Source: Acinetobacter colistiniresistens
GTDB lineage: Bacteria > Pseudomonadota > Gammaproteobacteria > Pseudomonadales > Moraxellaceae
Assembly: GCF_024582815.1 (NCBI RefSeq)
Contig: NZ_CP102099.1
Span: 992,001 to 1,056,000, forward strand
Direction: 5' to 3'
Length of the DNA stretch: 64,000 nucleotides
The notes beneath the pieces are model-generated. The model was not told the DNA's origin, made no database searches, and was given only the letters and a program-made list of their open reading frames with translations. Positions 45,838 through 57,714 of the stretch are shown here, in pieces (position 1 is the stretch's first letter; every line of letters starts with the position of its first letter). Made by a program: the position numbers and the translations under genes.

Positions 45838-46292
45838 AATTGCACCATTATGGTTCAAAGATGTTTCCTTTTATAGCATCATGAGATCTTTTGGTGCATT
45901 TTTGTGCGCAAAAATGAGCCCTTAACGCTAAATATTCTGATGTTATTTTAACTTTTTTAATGATTTAGTAAAAACATGCCTATATGGCATGTTTTTTGCT
46001 TTTTTGTGGTGCTAATTTGTCTGCTCATTACTCCTTTTGGTACTAAATGATTCATTAGTTTAGTGAAATGGAAAGTTTTTGTGCTTTACAAACATTTGTG
46101 AGGGTGTAATAACTGAAAACACTTTATATGGCGAATTGCGCTGCGTCTGGGACAAGAAAGGCGTATATTGCAAATCCGCCATGAAAAATGTTTTCGCGAA
46201 GCATTGAACTTTATATGAGTTGCTCGGCAATATCGCAGAAAATGAATTGATTGTTTGTTGCTCGAAAGAGCCATGTTAAAGAAGGGTACGCT
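45838..46292. other. Intergenic region upstream of gltB with two hairpins
   Basis: About 450 A+T-rich bases. One inverted repeat (CATTTTTG with CAAAAATG, 45897-45916) and one terminator (45972-45997) lie in the first third and end the upstream operon. The rest should hold the gltB promoter and leader. No riboswitch or gene was recognised. Confidence 0.5.
45972..45997 (+). terminator. Terminator of the pilM-aroB-membrane-protein operon
   Basis: AAACATGCC and GGCATGTTT arms around TATAT, followed by a run of T. It is the first good intrinsic terminator after pilM, consistent with a pilMNOPQ-aroKB transcript. Confidence 0.85.
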
Positions 46293-49200
46293 ATGCACAT
46301 GCCATCGCCTAATACTGTAGCTCCCGCTCAAGGTTTATATCAGCCTGACGAGTTTAAGGATAACTGTGGTTTTGGTCTGATTGCCCATATGAAGGGTGAA
46401 TCAAGCCATCATCTGGTCGAAACTGCGATTCACAGTTTAAGTTGCATGACGCACCGTGGAGGTATTGCCGCGGATGGTAAGACAGGAGATGGTTGCGGAT
46501 TGTTATTGGCGATGCCGAAACAGTTTTTCCGTGAAGAAGCGCAGAAACTCGGGAGTAACCTGACAGAGATTTTTGCTGCAGGAACTGTATTCCTAAACAT
46601 CGATCCTGCTTTAGCGCAAAATGCCAAAAACATTTTGAATAAAGAAATTGCTGCCGAAGGCTTAACTGTTGCAGCATGGCGTGTTGTACCGACAAATAAT
46701 GACGCCTTGGGTGAGATTGCATTACAATCATTGCCTGCATTTGAACAAATTCTAGTGAACTGCCCAATGGGCTTAACTGAGGTTGAGTTTAACCGTAAAC
46801 TCTTCTTGGCGCGCCGTCGTGCAGAACAACAATTACAAAATGACCCACTTTTCTATGTGACCACATTAGCCACAACAGTGATCAGCTATAAAGGTTTGAT
46901 GATGCCAGCTGCGATTGCTGACTTCTATACTGACTTGGCGGATGCACGTTTAACCTCACATATTGTGGTATTCCACCAACGTTTTTCGACCAATACCTTA
47001 CCACGTTGGCCGTTGGCACAGCCGTTCCGTTATTTGGCGCACAATGGTGAAATCAACACTATTACTGCAAACCGTAATTGGGCATTGGCACGTACACCAA
47101 AATTTGAAAATCCATTACTTCCAGGTTTAACTGAGTTAAATCCAATTGTGAACCGTACTGGCTCGGATTCTTCAAGCTTGGACAACATGCTTGAAATCTT
47201 GGTGGGCGGTGGTATGGACCTGTTCCGTGCGCTACGAATGCTGGTTCCACCTGCATGGCAAAACGTGGAAACTCTAGATGCAGACCTACGTGCTTTTTAT
47301 GAGTTTAACTCGAAGCATATGGAAGCATGGGACGGCCCAGCAGGTCTGGTGATTCAAGATGGCCGTCATGCCATCTGTATGCTGGACCGTAATGGCTTGC
47401 GTCCAGCGCGTTGGGTGATCACCAAGAATGATTACATTACACTGGCATCAGAAATTGGTGTATGGGGCTATGAGCCTGAAGATGTGGTATCTAAAGGCCG
47501 TGTTGGTCCAGGGCAAATTCTGGTGGTTGATACCTTGACGGGCAAAGTGCTGGATACCAAAGATGTCAGCAACCATCTTAAAAATATGCGTCCTTATCGT
47601 GAATGGTTACGTGACCATGCGATCCGATTACAAGCCAACCCTCAGCTTGAAGAGCAGTTACTTGATCAGGGTTTAACGGGTGATGCCTTAAAAGTAGCGC
47701 AAAAAATGTTTATGGTGACATTTGAAGAGCGCGACCAGTTATTGCGTCCAATCGCAGAAAGTGGTCAGGAAGCAGTGGGTTCGATGGGTGACGATACGCC
47801 AATGGCAGTATTGTCTCGTCAAGTACGCCACGTGTCTGACTACTTCCGCCAGCAGTTTGCGCAAGTGACTAACCCACCAATTGACCCATTACGTGAATCA
47901 ATCGTGATGTCGTTGGAAACTTGCTTAGGCCGTGAACAGAACGTGTTTGAGCAAGGCCCGGAACATGCGGATCGGATCATCATTTCAAGCCCTGTCTTAT
48001 CGAATTCGAAAATGCAGCAGCTTCGTGATGTTGAAAAAGAACGTGAAGGCTATGGCGTTGTTGATATCAATTTGAACTATGCAGAAGCTGAAGGCTTGCA
48101 AGCGGCAATTGCACGGATTTGTGAAGAGTCAGCTCAAGCGGTTCGTGACGGTAAAACGTTAATTGTGCTCACGGATAAGAACCTGCGTGAAGGTTATTTA
48201 CCTGCGAACTCTGCATTGGCAACTGGTGCTGTGCACCATCATTTAATTAAAACCGGTTTGCGTACCGATGCAAATATTTTAGTCGAAACAGGTTTTGCAC
48301 GTGACCCACATCAATTTGCTGTGTTACTTGGTTTTGGTGCAACCGCGGTGTATCCATACTTGGCTTATGACGTAATCAATGACTTGGTTGCAAAAGGCGA
48401 ACTTTTGGGTGACCCAATCCATGCACAGGCTAACTTCCGTAAAGGGATTGAGAAAGGCTTACTCAAAGTTCTCTCTAAGATGGGGATTTCGACAGTTGCT
48501 TCTTATCGCGGTGGTCAATTGTTTGAAGCGGTGGGATTATCTTCAGAAGTAGTGGATAAATGCTTCCTTGGTGTACCAAGTCGTATCCAAGGTGCGACTT
48601 TTGCTGATCTGGAAAGTGATCAGAAGAAATTGGCAAGCACGGCTTGGCAAAATCGTAAACCGATTGATCAAGGTGGCTTGCTTAAATTCGTATTTGGTAA
48701 AGAGTATCACGCGTTCAATCCAGACGTGATTAACTCATTGCATAAAGCGGTACGTTCAGGTCAATACCAAGACTTTAAAGAATATGCAGAATTAGTGAAT
48801 AACCGTCCAGTTGCCACTATTCGTGATTTATTTAAGTTAAAAACCATGAATTCAATTGCAATTGATCAGGTTGAAACGATTGAAGAAATTCTGCCACGCT
48901 TTGACTCAGCAGGCATGTCTTTAGGTGCATTGTCACCAGAAGCACATGAAGCCATTGCCATTGCCATGAACACCATTGGTGGTCGTTCAAACTCAGGTGA
49001 GGGCGGTGAAGATCCTGCGCGTTATGGCACCATCCGTAACTCGAAGATCAAACAGATTGCATCGGGCCGTTTCGGTGTTACTCCAGCCTATTTAACCTCT
49101 GCTGAAGTATTGCAGATTAAAGTGGCGCAAGGTGCAAAACCAGGTGAGGGTGGTCAGTTACCAGGTGGTAAAGTGAATGGCTTAATTGCACGTTTACGTT

Positions 49201-50777
49201 ACTCAGTGCCGGGTGTGACCTTGATTTCCCCACCACCGCACCACGATATTTACTCGATTGAAGATTTATCGCAATTGATTTTTGACTTGAAACAAGTTAA
49301 TCCTGAAGCGATGGTCTCAGTAAAACTCGTATCTGAGCCGGGCGTTGGTACCATTGCGGCAGGTGTGGCAAAAGCTTATGCCGATTTCATTACCATTTCT
49401 GGTTATGATGGTGGTACAGCTGCATCACCACTGTCATCGATTCATCATGCGGGTTCGCCATGGGAGTTGGGTCTCAGCGAAGCGCATCAAGCGTTACGTG
49501 TGAATGACTTGCGTGGCAAGGTACGGGTACAAACCGATGGTGGTTTGAAAACCGGTCTAGACGTGATCAAAGCCGCGATTTTAGGTGCTGAAAGCTTTGG
49601 TTTCGGTTCAACCCCAATGATTGCGCTCGGTTGTAAATACCTGCGGATCTGTCACTTAAACAACTGTGCAACGGGTGTGGCAACACAACAGGATCACTTG
49701 CGCCAAGAACATTATATTGGCGAGCCACAAATGCTGATCAACTTCTTCAAGTTTATTGCAGAAGAAACACGTGAATGGTTAGCTGCATTGGGTGTTGCAT
49801 CGCTGAAAGATTTGATCGGTCGTGTCGATTTACTTGAAGTTTTACCAGGTGAAACAGAAAAACACGCGCATCTTGATCTCAGTGCGTTATTGACGTCGCA
49901 TCCTGCTGCTGAAGGTAAGGCACAATATTGCCAAGTTCAAGGCAATGCACCATTTGATAAAGGTATCTTGGCGGAGAAAATGGTGGCAGAGATGTTACCA
50001 GCAATTGAAGCAGGTTCAGGCGGCTCATTTAACTTCACCGTAGGGAACTGTGATCGTTCGATTGGTGCACGTATCTCGGGTGAGATTGCGCGTCGCTATG
50101 GCAACTTGGGGATGGAAGGCAGCCCAGTGGTGATGAACCTTGTTGGTACTGCAGGCCAATCACTTGGTGTCTGGAATGCGGGTGGTTTGCATATCAAATT
50201 GGAAGGTGATGCCAACGACTATGTCGGTAAAGGGATGGCGGGCGGTCGTGTGTCGATTTTCCCACCAAAAGGTTCACCGTTCCAGACCCAAAACACAGCG
50301 ATCATTGGGAATACCTGTTTATACGGTGCAACGGGCGGTAAAGTCTTTGCTGCAGGGACTGCGGGCGAGCGTTTCGCAGTGCGTAACTCAGGTGCATTTG
50401 CGGTGATTGAAGGTGCGGGCGACCACTGTTGTGAATATATGACAGGTGGTGTCGTGACAGTATTGGGTAAAGTGGGTCATAACTTTGGGGCAGGCATGAC
50501 CGGTGGTTTCGCCTATGTGCTTGACCTTGATAATGACTTTGTCGATTACTACAACCATGAGTTGATTGATTTGAATCGTATTTCTACAGAAGCGATGGAA
50601 GATCATAAAGAGAACTTACTACGTATTCTCGATGAGCACATCAAGGAAACAGGTAGCGCTTGGGCCTACAAAATCCGTAATGAGTTCGACTTCTATAGTC
50701 GTAAATTCTGGCTGGTAAAACCGAAAGCTGCTAATTTACAATCGCTTTTGAAAACGACTCAAGCTGATCCACAATAA
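46293..50777 (+). CDS. gltB: Glutamate synthase (NADPH) large subunit
   Basis: A 1494-residue enzyme that makes two glutamates from glutamine and 2-oxoglutarate. The class II glutaminase domain starts at C25 in [20 protein letters not shown], so a 24-residue propeptide must be removed to expose the catalytic N-terminal Cys. The FMN/synthase domain has [17 protein letters not shown] and the 3Fe-4S cysteines in [21 protein letters not shown] beta-helix domain closes the protein. ATG 46293 has AAGGG upstream and yields the usual short propeptide. It is transcribed with gltD, 71 bases downstream. Confidence 0.96.
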   Translation: MHMPSPNTVAPAQGLYQPDEFKDNCGFGLIAHMKGESSHHLVETAIHSLSCMTHRGGIAADGKTGDGCGLLLAMPKQFFREEAQKLGSNLTEIFAAGTVFLNIDPALAQNAKNILNKEIAAEGLTVAAWRVVPTNNDALGEIALQSLPAFEQILVNCPMGLTEVEFNRKLFLARRRAEQQLQNDPLFYVTTLATTVISYKGLMMPAAIADFYTDLADARLTSHIVVFHQRFSTNTLPRWPLAQPFRYLAHNGEINTITANRNWALARTPKFENPLLPGLTELNPIVNRTGSDSSSLDNMLEILVGGGMDLFRALRMLVPPAWQNVETLDADLRAFYEFNSKHMEAWDGPAGLVIQDGRHAICMLDRNGLRPARWVITKNDYITLASEIGVWGYEPEDVVSKGRVGPGQILVVDTLTGKVLDTKDVSNHLKNMRPYREWLRDHAIRLQANPQLEEQLLDQGLTGDALKVAQKMFMVTFEERDQLLRPIAESGQEAVGSMGDDTPMAVLSRQVRHVSDYFRQQFAQVTNPPIDPLRESIVMSLETCLGREQNVFEQGPEHADRIIISSPVLSNSKMQQLRDVEKEREGYGVVDINLNYAEAEGLQAAIARICEESAQAVRDGKTLIVLTDKNLREGYLPANSALATGAVHHHLIKTGLRTDANILVETGFARDPHQFAVLLGFGATAVYPYLAYDVINDLVAKGELLGDPIHAQANFRKGIEKGLLKVLSKMGISTVASYRGGQLFEAVGLSSEVVDKCFLGVPSRIQGATFADLESDQKKLASTAWQNRKPIDQGGLLKFVFGKEYHAFNPDVINSLHKAVRSGQYQDFKEYAELVNNRPVATIRDLFKLKTMNSIAIDQVETIEEILPRFDSAGMSLGALSPEAHEAIAIAMNTIGGRSNSGEGGEDPARYGTIRNSKIKQIASGRFGVTPAYLTSAEVLQIKVAQGAKPGEGGQLPGGKVNGLIARLRYSVPGVTLISPPPHHDIYSIEDLSQLIFDLKQVNPEAMVSVKLVSEPGVGTIAAGVAKAYADFITISGYDGGTAASPLSSIHHAGSPWELGLSEAHQALRVNDLRGKVRVQTDGGLKTGLDVIKAAILGAESFGFGSTPMIALGCKYLRICHLNNCATGVATQQDHLRQEHYIGEPQMLINFFKFIAEETREWLAALGVASLKDLIGRVDLLEVLPGETEKHAHLDLSALLTSHPAAEGKAQYCQVQGNAPFDKGILAEKMVAEMLPAIEAGSGGSFNFTVGNCDRSIGARISGEIARRYGNLGMEGSPVVMNLVGTAGQSLGVWNAGGLHIKLEGDANDYVGKGMAGGRVSIFPPKGSPFQTQNTAIIGNTCLYGATGGKVFAAGTAGERFAVRNSGAFAVIEGAGDHCCEYMTGGVVTVLGKVGHNFGAGMTGGFAYVLDLDNDFVDYYNHELIDLNRISTEAMEDHKENLLRILDEHIKETGSAWAYKIRNEFDFYSRKFWLVKPKAANLQSLLKTTQADPQ

Positions 50778-50815
50778 TTCCACGACTGCAAAGACATAGG
50801 CAGGTGCAGCGGTGA

Positions 50816-52270
<1,455 letters not shown>

Positions 52271-52295
52271 ACCTATTGTGCATATTTAAGTTGTT

Positions 52296-52328
52296 AAAAA
52301 GCCCAAGCCTCGTGCTTGGGCTTTTTTT
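52296..52328 (+). terminator. Terminator after gltD
   Basis: AAAAAGCCCAAGC and GCTTGGGCTTTTT arms around a 5-base loop, followed by further T. A strong intrinsic terminator. Confidence 0.92.
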
Positions 52329-52414
52329 ATAGGGTTGATGATCTGCAATCTATCTGTTGTGGCCAAAGTAAATAAAAACTTTAACAAGTGTTCAATAACT
52401 TGTTATGCTATTAA

Positions 52415-52429
52415 TGATAATAATTCTCA
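52415..52429. promoter_or_regulatory. Fur-box-like 7-1-7 dyad upstream of an MFS gene
   Basis: TGATAAT-A-ATTCTCA differs from the perfect 7-1-7 Fur dyad (TGATAAT-n-ATTATCA) at one base, and is embedded in a longer A+T-rich dyad-like stretch. It lies about 30 bases before the MFS ATG at 52458, where a bound repressor would block the promoter or leader. This suggests iron-regulated expression. Confidence 0.6.
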
Positions 52430-52457
52430 TTTTAATTTTTACTGAGTGGATAAAATA

Positions 52458-53867
52458 ATGACATCAAAACTCAATGATCGGCTGTAAATTGCGGCACTGT
52501 ATACCAGCACCTTTCTCTGCTTGGTGGATTTGAGCAGTGTTAATCTGGCTTTAACGGCAATTCAAGCCCAATTCAATAGCCATCTTGCCGATTTACAATG
52601 GGTGATTGATAGTTATGCGTTGAGTATGTCGAGTTTGATGTTAGCAGTGGGTGCTTTAAGCCAATGGTTGGGGCGTAAACGCTTGTGGTTAGTCGGTGTC
52701 ATCATCTTTATTCTGGGCTCGGTGATTTGTGCTGCTGCACCTGATTTTGGCATATTGATTATTGTGCGGGTGATTCAGGGCATTGCGGGAGCGATGCTGA
52801 TTCCACTGACTTTGGCCATCATCGTACATCATTTTACCCAAGCCAATCGCAAAGCACGGGAAATTGGTAACTGGAGCTCATTCAGTGCCTTTGCCTTAAT
52901 TATTGGGCCCTTGATGGGGGGATTGATGGTGCATTATTTGGGCTGGCAGAGTATTTTCTGGCTGAATCTGCCGGTTGGATTATTGGCCTTATTTTTGGGC
53001 TGGAAAGGTATTGCTGAAGATGCGAATCAGCAAAAAATCAGTTTCGATTATTTAGGGCTGATTTATAGCGTGATTGCGATTGCCACCTTAACCTATAGCA
53101 TTATCATGGTTCAGCAAGCGCATTTGGGTTATTTGATTGCTTTTAGTTTCTTGATTTCAATAGTTTTTGCTCTGATTTTTATTCGACATCAAAAACATGC
53201 TTTGCATCCATTGATCCCACGGCATTTATTCCATAACCGCATTTTTTTGCGCTTTAATCTGATTTCATTTCTACTGGGATTTGCAGGCTATAGCTCCTTA
53301 TTTGTGTTTGCCTTGTTTTATCAGGAACAGGTTCATTTAAGTGCGGCCCAAGCAGGTTGGTTGATCGCCCCACAATTCCTGATGCAGGCATTGGTTTCCA
53401 TCGGGTTTGGTCGCTTACAGCAAAGTTATGGTGCTTTGTCATTACTTCGAATCGGTTTGCTCATTTCGGGAATGGCATTGATCGCAATGATCAGTTTCCA
53501 GAGCAATTCTTCCTATCTGCTGTTTATTGGTTTAAGTGGCATGATGGGCGCAGGCATTGGATTGATTGTACCGAGTTCCAGTACTTTGAGCTTACATACG
53601 GTATCGCAGGCTGATGCGAGTTTTGCCGCAGCAATCTTGAATATGCTGAGACAGCTTGGGCTGACTTTTGGCATCGCGGTATTGGGCACGCTGACTGCGT
53701 TTATGATCAAATGGGCGGTGACAAGCTTGCATTATCCGATGGTACAGGCACAGCTATTGGCATTTCATGTGGTGGTGGCGATCATGGGTGGACTATTCCT
53801 TGCAGCGATGTGGAGCTTAAGAAAAATTAAACAACAAGAATGTGTGGCACCGATCTCATCGACCTAG
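52458..53867 (+). pseudogene. DHA2-type MFS efflux transporter with an in-frame stop codon
   Basis: The frame from ATG 52458 reads MTSKLNDRL, then TAA at 52485-52487, then continues without a shift as IAALYTSTFLCLVDLSSVNLALTAIQAQF, the normal first helix of a 14-helix DHA2/EmrB-QacA drug:proton antiporter. The rest is intact (GALSQWLGRKRLWLVG is the motif A region; VRVIQGIAGAMLIPLTLAII is motif C-like). Without read-through, translation could restart only at TTG 52521 or GTG 52524, losing half of helix 1. It may therefore be a nonsense mutant, a suppressed gene or a sequencing error. A Fur-like box upstream suggests a link to iron or siderophore export. Confidence 0.75.
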
Positions 53868-53963
53868 ACCAGTCATCATTTTGGTAGTTTTGGCAAATTT
53901 TGTAAGCTTTTTTGCCCTGTGCATGCATTTTTTACAGCGTGATACTCGAACACAGTCTAGAAA

Positions 53964-54872
53964 ATGATGCAGGCAATCGAGATGGCTCTTGCAAATGCGA
54001 ATGTGGAAAAAACTTATTTAAATCGCCCCAGAGCTTTGGGGATTACGGTACGACGTTTGCAATTTAATCCAAACAAAATCAAACGTCATTATTTTGCCAA
54101 TTCTCCGGTGATGTCACACTTACTCACGGCACTGTCGTCAACTTTCCCGATTGGAGAGCAGTATTTTGTCAATAGTGTGCGCAATTTCCGAGACAAAGTG
54201 CAAGACCCACAATTACAAGCACAGATTGCAGCATTTATTGGGCAGGAGGCGATGCACTCCAAAGCGCATACCGAGTTTAATGATGCTTGGCGACGCGAGG
54301 ATTATAATCTTGATCGTTTTCAGGCGTGGCTGGCAAAACGTGATGATGTGCTGCGAAATATTCATCCGAAACTGCAGTTGGCTTTGACCTGTGCCTTTGA
54401 GCATTTTACTGCAATGCTCGGTGCTTATATTCTTAAGCATCCTGAAATTCTCAGTACCTTGGATGAGGATGCCATGAAACTGTGGGTCTGGCATGCGATT
54501 GAGGAAATTGAGCACCGTTCGGTGGCCTTTGATGTCTATCAGGCGGTGTATGGTGATGACCGTATTCGCCGTTTACTGATGCGCAGTGTGACGACGGGTT
54601 TTGCTAGCCTGACGTTGTATGCCACCACACGACTGATCTGGCAGGATAAATGGAAGAGCCTACCGAAATTGGGCGGTAATCTATTTGGCATGTATTTACT
54701 CAGTAAAATGTTGCTGCAATTGATTCCTGAATATTTATCTTATTATCAGGCCGATTTTCATCCTGCCAAACATGACTACAGTGCATTGGTGAATTACTGG
54801 AAAGCACGTATGGCCGATGAATATGGCATGGCGAGTTTTCAAGAGGAAACTGCATCTAAAATTTATAGTTAA
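53964..54872 (+). CDS. PF10118-type predicted metal-dependent hydrolase
   Basis: A 302-residue protein. The putative metal ligands match a diiron-like pattern spread over helices: QEAMHSKAH, FEHFTAML and HAIEEIEHRSVAFDVY (Glu/His-x2-His motifs). RRLQFNPNKIKRHYF and FPIGEQYFVNSVRNF near the start are typical of this family, annotated as metal-dependent hydrolases without a proven substrate. The C-terminal half has hydrophobic stretches that may contact the membrane. ATG 53964 is the first of several possible starts (also 53967 and 53982). It is monocistronic, with a terminator after it. Confidence 0.75.
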   Translation: MMQAIEMALANANVEKTYLNRPRALGITVRRLQFNPNKIKRHYFANSPVMSHLLTALSSTFPIGEQYFVNSVRNFRDKVQDPQLQAQIAAFIGQEAMHSKAHTEFNDAWRREDYNLDRFQAWLAKRDDVLRNIHPKLQLALTCAFEHFTAMLGAYILKHPEILSTLDEDAMKLWVWHAIEEIEHRSVAFDVYQAVYGDDRIRRLLMRSVTTGFASLTLYATTRLIWQDKWKSLPKLGGNLFGMYLLSKMLLQLIPEYLSYYQADFHPAKHDYSALVNYWKARMADEYGMASFQEETASKIYS

Positions 54873-54906
54873 TTTCAATTCAAATCATAAAGTTTGTGCT
54901 TAGCGC

Positions 54907-54941
54907 GGCATTACTTCAAGCTTGCTTGAGTGATGCCTTTT
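54907..54941 (+). terminator. Imperfect terminator hairpin before lemA
   Basis: Long imperfect arms (GGCATTACTTCAAGC with GCTTGAGTGATGCC) followed by TTTTATTT. It probably ends the PF10118 gene. Confidence 0.7.
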
Positions 54942-55048
54942 ATTTAAATACCCATAAAGCAACTTTAATAAATGTTACACAGCTGACAAAAATCTCATTA
55001 CAATAAATTATCGCAAAAATATAAAGAAAAACTTGAGGATAAATTTTT

Positions 55049-55639
55049 ATGAAAATTATCAAACAGACTGCACTCGCAACCGTATTGGCCAGCAGCTTGC
55101 TATTTACTGGTTGTGGCTATAATACCTTGCAGGTCAAAGACGAAGCGGTAAATGCTTCTTGGTCTGAGGTGCAGAACCAATACCAACGCCGTGCAGACCT
55201 TGTTCCAAACTTGGTGAATGTGGTGAAAGGCTACGCCAAACATGAAGAACAAGTCTTGGTCGAGGTCACTCAGGCACGTTCGAATGTCGCAGGTTTAAAA
55301 GTCGATAAAGAAGTGCTCGAAGATCCGGCACTTTTCGAGAAATACCAACAGGCGCAAAGCCAATTGACGGGCGCGCTATCTCGCTTGATCGCGGTTTCAG
55401 AAAACTATCCAGATTTAAAAGCCAATGAGCAGTTCCGTGATTTACAGGCACAGCTTGAAGGAACAGAAAACCGTATTGCAGTTGCGCGTAACCGCTATAT
55501 CACCACGGTTCAGGACTACAATGGCTATGTACGTCAGTTCCCGCAAGCCCTGACCGCAAAAGTGATTGGCATGAAAACCAAAGAAAACTTTAAGGCGGAA
55601 CAGTCTGCACAGCAAGCACCTACAGTTTCATTTAATTAA
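55049..55639 (+). CDS. lemA: LemA-family lipoprotein
   Basis: A 196-residue protein with a lipoprotein signal (lipobox L-F-T-G-C, C22 lipidated) and the long-helix LemA domain: WSEVQNQYQRRADLVPNLVNVVKGYAKHEE is the diagnostic start, and ENRIAVARNRYITTVQDYNGYVRQFP the conserved end. LemA proteins are scaffold-like with no known enzymatic activity. It is followed by two TPM-domain genes on the same strand, a common pairing, so they probably work together in the envelope. Confidence 0.92.
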   Translation: MKIIKQTALATVLASSLLFTGCGYNTLQVKDEAVNASWSEVQNQYQRRADLVPNLVNVVKGYAKHEEQVLVEVTQARSNVAGLKVDKEVLEDPALFEKYQQAQSQLTGALSRLIAVSENYPDLKANEQFRDLQAQLEGTENRIAVARNRYITTVQDYNGYVRQFPQALTAKVIGMKTKENFKAEQSAQQAPTVSFN

Positions 55640-55675
55640 TTGTTGAAATGATTCTGAACTGTAAGGAGCAACCGT

Positions 55676-56743
55676 ATGTTGAGCGTGCTTAAGCAAAACT
55701 TGAAACAGAAAATATTTGCTGTTTTAACCCTCGTCTTTGCCGCACTATTTTTCCAGCATACGGTTTGGGCTGAAGTGGCGACTGCAACAGATCAAAGTGA
55801 TTTGATCGTTGCGGGTAAAATTATTCAGCAACAGCAAAAAGCCAACACATCATCTACAACGCAGCCGCAAGTAGAAACAGCCAATCCGCCACAAGTCGCC
55901 AATGATATGGCCGAAGGCGAATCCATCCGTGGTTTACCGACCTTAAATCAACCAGTGATTGATCAGGCCAAAGTATTGAGTGTTGCTGAGATGCAGCAGC
56001 TTAATCAGAAAATTCTTAACCTGTATCAACAAGGTAAAGCCCAAATTGGAGTCATTATCGTACCGACTACAGGGCAGGAAGCCATTTTTGATTTTGCTTT
56101 GCGTACGGGCGAAAAATGGCAATTGGGTTCAGCCAAACGTGACAATGGTTTGTTGATGGCGATTGCGGTGAATGACCGTAATATCCAGATCTTGACCGGT
56201 TATGGTCTAGAGGGTGTTCTGCCCGATGTGGTGCTGAGTCGGATTATCCGCAATCAAATCACCCCGTATTTTAAACAGGGCCAATACGCACAAGGGATTT
56301 CCGCGGGCTTGGATGAAATTAGCCGCATTGTCAATCTGGACCCTGAAATTGCGCAGCAAGCCGCGCAAGAGTTGAAAGATCGGCATGAACAAGCGATTCA
56401 AGCACAACAGGCCAAAGGCAATACCTTGACTATGGCATTATTTATCCTGATTGCGGGTGTAGTGGGATCATTCATTGTTGGTAATCGTTTAAGTGCTGCC
56501 ACAGCGGGGGTCACCGCTGCTGCGGCAGGATTACTGAATGGTGCAGGTTTAGTGATGAGCCTGTTACTCGGTTTCGGGATTTTCTTTTTATTGATTACCT
56601 CACTGGCACAGCTGATTTTTCAGGCTTTCCTTTCTGGTGGAGGTCGTGGTGGCGGAGGCGGTGGTTTTGGCGGCGGCAGCGGCGGTGGTTATAGCGGTGG
56701 CGGTGGTAGTTTTGGCGGGGGAGGAGCATCAGGCTCATGGTAA
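55676..56743 (+). CDS. TPM-domain membrane protein (YgcG-like)
   Basis: A 355-residue protein with a signal or anchor (FAVLTLVFAALFFQHTVWAEV), the TPM domain (residues about 98-230: VIDQAKVLSVAEMQQLNQKILNLYQ, VIIVPTTGQEAIFDFALRTGEKWQLG, GLLMAIAVNDRNIQILTGYGLEGVLPD), two membrane helices near 255-320 and a very Gly-rich, Ser-containing tail. TPM domains are linked to membrane protein quality control or photosystem repair; the bacterial role is uncertain. It overlaps the next gene by seven bases. GGAG precedes the ATG. Confidence 0.88.
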   Translation: MLSVLKQNLKQKIFAVLTLVFAALFFQHTVWAEVATATDQSDLIVAGKIIQQQQKANTSSTTQPQVETANPPQVANDMAEGESIRGLPTLNQPVIDQAKVLSVAEMQQLNQKILNLYQQGKAQIGVIIVPTTGQEAIFDFALRTGEKWQLGSAKRDNGLLMAIAVNDRNIQILTGYGLEGVLPDVVLSRIIRNQITPYFKQGQYAQGISAGLDEISRIVNLDPEIAQQAAQELKDRHEQAIQAQQAKGNTLTMALFILIAGVVGSFIVGNRLSAATAGVTAAAAGLLNGAGLVMSLLLGFGIFFLLITSLAQLIFQAFLSGGGRGGGGGGFGGGSGGGYSGGGGSFGGGGASGSW

Positions 56744-57297
56744 CAAAAACGGATACAACGCAGATTATTACGCAACCGAAATTGAATGAGCACGTGCAGC
56801 CGAGTCTAAAACGTTGGTTTAAGCATTTTCTTTACGTGTCTTCTGCGCATCGTTATTTTAATAAACAAGATCGGCTAGACATCGCTGAAGCAGTACAACG
56901 GGCAGAGAAAGGTCATATCGGGGAAATTCAGGTGGTGATTGAGGGACATATTCCCTGTTCACAAGCTTACCATCAAAATACCCGTTTACGTGCGCAACAA
57001 TTGTTTGCTGAACTTGGGGTTTGGGATACCGAGCTTAATAGTGGTGTACTCCTGTATTTAAACCTGTGTGAGCGCAAAGTTGAGATCGTGATCGACCGTG
57101 GTTTAAAAGATGCCACACCTACTGAAACATGGAATGCGATTTGCCAGAGTATTGTGCTGTTATTGGCGCAAAAACAATATTTACAAGCAGTAAGTAATGG
57201 TGTTGCTGAAATTGGACAGGTACTGGACCAGTACTATGTGAAATCAGATTCAAATGATCAAAACGAATTGCCAAACGAACCGATTATTTTGAACTAG
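56737..57297 (+). CDS. Second TPM-domain protein
   Basis: A 186-residue protein without a clear signal peptide. The TPM core is recognisable in KGHIGEIQVVIEGHIP, AQQLFAELGVWDTELNSGVLLYLNLCERKVEIVIDRG and LLLAQKQYLQAVSNGVAEIGQVL. Together with the preceding TPM protein and LemA it forms a three-gene group. It starts within the last codons of the upstream gene, which suggests coupled translation. No terminator is visible after it. Confidence 0.8.
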   Translation: MVTKTDTTQIITQPKLNEHVQPSLKRWFKHFLYVSSAHRYFNKQDRLDIAEAVQRAEKGHIGEIQVVIEGHIPCSQAYHQNTRLRAQQLFAELGVWDTELNSGVLLYLNLCERKVEIVIDRGLKDATPTETWNAICQSIVLLLAQKQYLQAVSNGVAEIGQVLDQYYVKSDSNDQNELPNEPIILN

Positions 57298-57714
57298 CCT
57301 TTAAATTTTTCTCAAAATTAGTACTTGTTATTTTAGGAAAAATAAACTAATGTGCAGACGATTCTGTATATCTTGAATTTCTTTATAGCAAGCTTTTAGA
57401 TAAGCTTCCGATAAACGGTAAAAAAATTTGAATAAATTACAATAAATTTTCTGTGAAATAGGTCGCTCAATTTAAGTACAATTAGAAAGTAGTCAAATTC
57501 AATAGCTGAAAAAATGAATAATAAAGCAGTAAAGTTGACGTTATTTGTCATTTTTCTCGTTAAATGTCTAATTTGCTCTCATTTTATTCAATATGATTTT
57601 TTTAAGTCCCTGTTTTTTAGGGTAAAATTGGCTAAGCTAAGGACTGGCATAAAACATGCTAAATACTAAGTAGCTGAAAAAAGCTTATAAAAAAATATCC
57701 ATTGGAGAAATGTT
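57298..57714. other. Intergenic region upstream of pilA
   Basis: About 420 A+T-rich bases. The only element I can support is the sigma-54-type promoter at 57645-57660 (listed separately). PilR-type enhancer sites would be expected 50-150 bases further upstream but have no sequence I can recognise by eye. No gene is evident. Confidence 0.5.
57645..57660 (+). promoter_or_regulatory. Sigma-54-type promoter of pilA
   Basis: TGGCATAAAACATGCT matches the -24/-12 pattern: GG at 57646-57647 and GC at 57658-57659, with exactly ten bases between them, and it fits TGGCAC-N5-TTGCW with few mismatches. The start would be near 57671, giving a leader of about 45 bases. PilS/PilR-sigma-54 control of pilA is established in Pseudomonas; PilSR are not in this window. 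Confidence 0.75.

Noticed and set aside
56640..56743. Gly-rich repeat at the end of the TPM gene as a tandem-repeat element
   Set aside because: The GGTGGC-type triplets simply encode the Gly/Ser-rich tail usual for YgcG-like proteins.
57298..57714. Possible small gene between the TPM pair and pilA
   Set aside because: All frames are short and A+T-driven; the region is better explained as a sigma-54 promoter and its upstream activating sequence.
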